From Pseudoglutamicibacter cumminsii (GTDB taxonomy: Bacteria > Actinomycetota > Actinomycetes > Actinomycetales > Micrococcaceae): a DNA stretch of 64,000 bases. This document shows positions 61,774 to 64,000 of the stretch, one piece after another. The first letter of the stretch is position 1. Every line of letters starts with the position of its first letter. The notes beneath the pieces are model-generated. The model was not told the origin of the DNA. It searched no databases and was given only the letters and a program-made list of their open reading frames with translations. The stretch covers positions 1,426,001-1,490,000 of the forward strand of contig NZ_JAFBCO010000001.1 of NCBI RefSeq assembly GCF_016907775.1, given 5' to 3'. The position numbers were made by a program, and so were the translations under genes.

Positions 61774-64000
61774 ATGTCCTTGAACGGTCTGCTCACCGCG
61801 TTGGCGAAGGACCCTGCTTTTGAGCGGATCCGGGTTTCTGCTGAGCGTGGACCGGACGTTGCGGATGAGAAGGAGATCGCGGCGCCGGACGGTTTGCGGC
61901 CGCCGCTGGTCGCGCAGATCGCTCAGGCTTTGCCGCAGCCGGCTGGTGGTGGGGGTGATGCGCGGGCGGTGACTGTCGTGGTGACGCCGACGGGCCGTGC
62001 GGCGGGTGACTTGGTCGATGCCCTGGGAAGTTATCTGCCTGAGGGTTCGGTTGAGGAGTTCCCTGCGTGGGAGACGTTGCCGCATGAGCGGTTGTCTCCG
62101 AAGTCGGACACGGTGGGCCGCCGGTTGAATGTGCTGCGGCGTCTGCATGTGCGCGATGAGGCGCTCAAGGTTGTTGTGATGCCGGTGCGTTCGTTGATCC
62201 AGCCGATTGTGGATGGCTTGGGCGCGTTGGAGCCTGTTGAGTTGGTGCGTGGCGCTGAGCTGGATTTCGATGGCGTGGTTGCTTCGCTCGTGGCTGCCGC
62301 GTATTCGCGTGTGGACATGGTCGCTAACCGCGGTGAGTTCGCGGTGCGTGGCGGGATTATTGACGTGTTCCCGCCGACTCAAGAGCATCCGGTGCGTGTC
62401 GATTTCTTTGGTGATGAGATCGAGGAGATCACGTATTTCTCGGTCGCTGATCAGCGTTCTCTGTTGGGCGAGGATGCGGCGTTGGAACGGGTTGAGTGCC
62501 CTCCGTGCCGTGAAATGTTGGTGGATGAGGGTGTGCGTGAGCGTGCGCATGGGCTCGCGGATTCGATGCCCGGCGCGCGCGACATGCTCGAGAAGATCGC
62601 GGCCGGTTTGAGCGTTGAGGGCATGGAGTCGTTGGCGCCTCTGCTGGCGGAGAAGATGGTTCCGTTGTCTTCCGTGTTTGGCCCGGGGTCTGTCGTCATT
62701 GTTGCTGATCCGGAGCGGGTTTCCGGCCGTGCCGCTGATTTGTTGGCTACGAACGCCGAGTTCTTGGAGGCTTCGTGGTCTTCTGCGGCGATGGGCGCGG
62801 ATGCGCCGGTTGATATTTCGCAGGTCACGGGCGGCATGGACCACGATGCGGAGGCGGCTGGTTTCCAGACGTTAGGTCAGGCTCGTGCTGGGGTTTTGGA
62901 TGCTGGCTTGGCGTGGTGGACGATGACTGCGTTGGGTTCGGATGAGGAGCTCGTTCAGGAGGGGTTGACGGTCCGGATTCCGGCGCGTGAGCCTGCCGCG
63001 TGGCGTGGCGATGTTGCGCAGATGCTCGAGTACGTGGGTGGCCGCGTCAGGGATGACTGGTCGGTTGTTGTGGTCACGGATGGCGCGGGCCCGGCGAACC
63101 GTTTGGTTGAGCTTTTCTCTGACGCGGATATCCCGGTGAGCCGCGTCGAGTCGATCGACGAAGCGCCGCGGCCTGGTCTGATCCAGGTGACGCAGGCGCT
63201 CGCCGGCAATGGCTTCGTTCTGGATGATGTGAAGCTTGCGTTCCTCACGGAAGCCGACGTGTTGGGCCGAGCTAGCTCGGCTGTGGCACGGTCTACGAAG
63301 AAGCTGGCTTCGCGTCGTCGGAATGCTGTTGACCCGCTGACCCTTGAGGAAGGCGACTATGTTGTGCATGATCAGCACGGCATCGGGCGTTTCATCCAGA
63401 TGCAGCAGCGCAAGACCGCCGGGGCGGTGCGCGAGTATTTGGTGATCGAATACGCGCCGTCTAAGCGTGGAGCGCCGGGGGACCGGCTGTTTGTTCCGAC
63501 AGATCAATTGGATCAGATCACGCGGTACGTGGGTGGGGATCAGCCGCCGCTGTCCAAGATGGGCGGCTCGGATTGGTCGCAGACCAAGTCGAAGGCCCGC
63601 CGGGCGGTCCGGGAGATCGCGGGCGAACTGGTCAAGCTGTATTCGGCGCGGATGGCGTCCCGCGGGCACGCGTTCGCGCCGGACACTCCGTGGCAGGCCG
63701 AGCTTGAGGCAGCGTTCCCGTTTGTTGAGACCCCGGATCAGTTGACCACTATCGATGAGGTCAAGAAGGACATGGAGTCTGAGGTCCCGATGGACCGCTT
63801 GATTTCCGGCGACGTGGGCTTCGGTAAGACTGAGGTTGCCGTGCGTGCCGCGTTTAAGGCGGTTCAGGACGGTAAGCAGGTCGCCGTTTTGGTCCCGACG
63901 ACGTTGCTTGCTCGGCAGCATTTTGAGACGTTCACGGAGCGTTTCGCGGGTTTCCCGGTGGTTGTGCGGGCGCTTTCGCGTTTCCAGACGGCGAAGGAAT
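61774..64000 (+). CDS. mfd: Transcription-repair coupling factor Mfd (partial, 3' end outside window)
   Basis: The frame is open from ATG 61774 (AGGAAGG about seven bases upstream) to the window end, giving 742 residues of a protein usually near 1200. Mfd removes RNA polymerase stalled at lesions and recruits UvrA. The UvrB-homology region (FPAWETLPHERLSPKSDTVGRRL and ANRGEFAVRGGIIDVFPP), the RNA-polymerase-interacting domain from about residue 528 (YVVHDQHGIGRF), and the translocase Walker A with K685 in SGDVGFGKTEVA are present. The later helicase motifs and the UvrA-masking domain lie beyond the edge. Confidence 0.96.
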   Translation, partial: MSLNGLLTALAKDPAFERIRVSAERGPDVADEKEIAAPDGLRPPLVAQIAQALPQPAGGGGDARAVTVVVTPTGRAAGDLVDALGSYLPEGSVEEFPAWETLPHERLSPKSDTVGRRLNVLRRLHVRDEALKVVVMPVRSLIQPIVDGLGALEPVELVRGAELDFDGVVASLVAAAYSRVDMVANRGEFAVRGGIIDVFPPTQEHPVRVDFFGDEIEEITYFSVADQRSLLGEDAALERVECPPCREMLVDEGVRERAHGLADSMPGARDMLEKIAAGLSVEGMESLAPLLAEKMVPLSSVFGPGSVVIVADPERVSGRAADLLATNAEFLEASWSSAAMGADAPVDISQVTGGMDHDAEAAGFQTLGQARAGVLDAGLAWWTMTALGSDEELVQEGLTVRIPAREPAAWRGDVAQMLEYVGGRVRDDWSVVVVTDGAGPANRLVELFSDADIPVSRVESIDEAPRPGLIQVTQALAGNGFVLDDVKLAFLTEADVLGRASSAVARSTKKLASRRRNAVDPLTLEEGDYVVHDQHGIGRFIQMQQRKTAGAVREYLVIEYAPSKRGAPGDRLFVPTDQLDQITRYVGGDQPPLSKMGGSDWSQTKSKARRAVREIAGELVKLYSARMASRGHAFAPDTPWQAELEAAFPFVETPDQLTTIDEVKKDMESEVPMDRLISGDVGFGKTEVAVRAAFKAVQDGKQVAVLVPTTLLARQHFETFTERFAGFPVVVRALSRFQTAKE

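Overview
The window looks like a chromosomal segment of a high-G+C actinobacterium, most likely Micrococcales and probably Micrococcaceae. This rests on gene content typical of the phylum: mycothiol S-conjugate amidase, a WhiB2-type regulator, an RpfB-like muralytic factor, DUF501, DUF3499, DUF4245, DUF4307, TIGR03089, protein O-mannosyltransferase and class II fructose bisphosphatase. No phage, transposon, CRISPR array or obvious horizontally acquired island is visible; most of the window is core genome.

Layout. 1-4525: end of a mannose-1-phosphate guanylyltransferase, an M20 amidohydrolase, DedA, MazG and enolase. 4743-7495: a tight operon of a DivIC/FtsB-like division protein, DUF501 and Ppx/GppA. 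7537-13724: NDH-2, a tRNA with anticodon UAA, a Pth2-like protein, a Bax-inhibitor-1 family protein, an AI-2E family permease and threonine ammonia-lyase. 13833-17777: greA and DUF4307 (minus strand), then mca, a small membrane protein and a cis-prenyltransferase, then a prepilin-peptidase-like protein. 17929-24414: fumarase, carbonic anhydrase, DUF4245 and a BCCT carrier (minus), then glpX. 24504-29210: manA, an LCP ligase, purE and purK (minus). 29350-39255: GtrA, TIGR03089, whiB2, a large GT2 membrane protein, DUF5719, a zincin-like protein, DUF3499 and a TIGR01906 membrane protein. 39395-43029: acyl-CoA synthetase and protein O-mannosyltransferase (minus). 43181-52835: rsmI, succinate-semialdehyde dehydrogenase, tatD, rpfB, ksgA-ispE, and ABC-F with a glutamine amidotransferase. 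52934-64000: tRNA-Gln, glmU, prs, rplY, a cell-wall-anchored alkaline phosphatase, pth, nhaA (minus), DUF2505 (minus) and the first 742 codons of mfd. Several blocks follow the order I remember from Mycobacterium tuberculosis (around Rv1002-Rv1026, Rv1080-Rv1086, Rv1098-Rv1101 and Rv3255-Rv3277), which supports the assignments.

Functionally the genes serve the cell envelope (mannose activation, LCP ligase, GT2, PMT, UDP-GlcNAc, prenyl lipids, Rpf), central metabolism (enolase, fumarase, GlpX, Prs, PurEK), translation quality control (two unrelated peptidyl-tRNA hydrolases, RsmI, KsgA, L25, ABC-F) and stress handling (mycothiol, NhaA, BCCT).

The most unusual signals are not in the protein list. 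(1) Short degenerate tandem duplications of 8-36 bp recur in at least a dozen intergenic spacers, often copying a gene's 3' end and stop codon. (2) The GT2 gene has no ATG, GTG or TTG ahead of its conserved N-terminus and appears to start at ATC in a TGATC overlap with the whiB2 stop. (3) A tRNA with anticodon UAA lacks the long variable arm expected of leucine tRNAs and abuts the Pth2-like gene with one base between them. (4) An inverted repeat covers the -10 of a strong whiB2 promoter. (5) rplY has a structured leader of about 230 nt.
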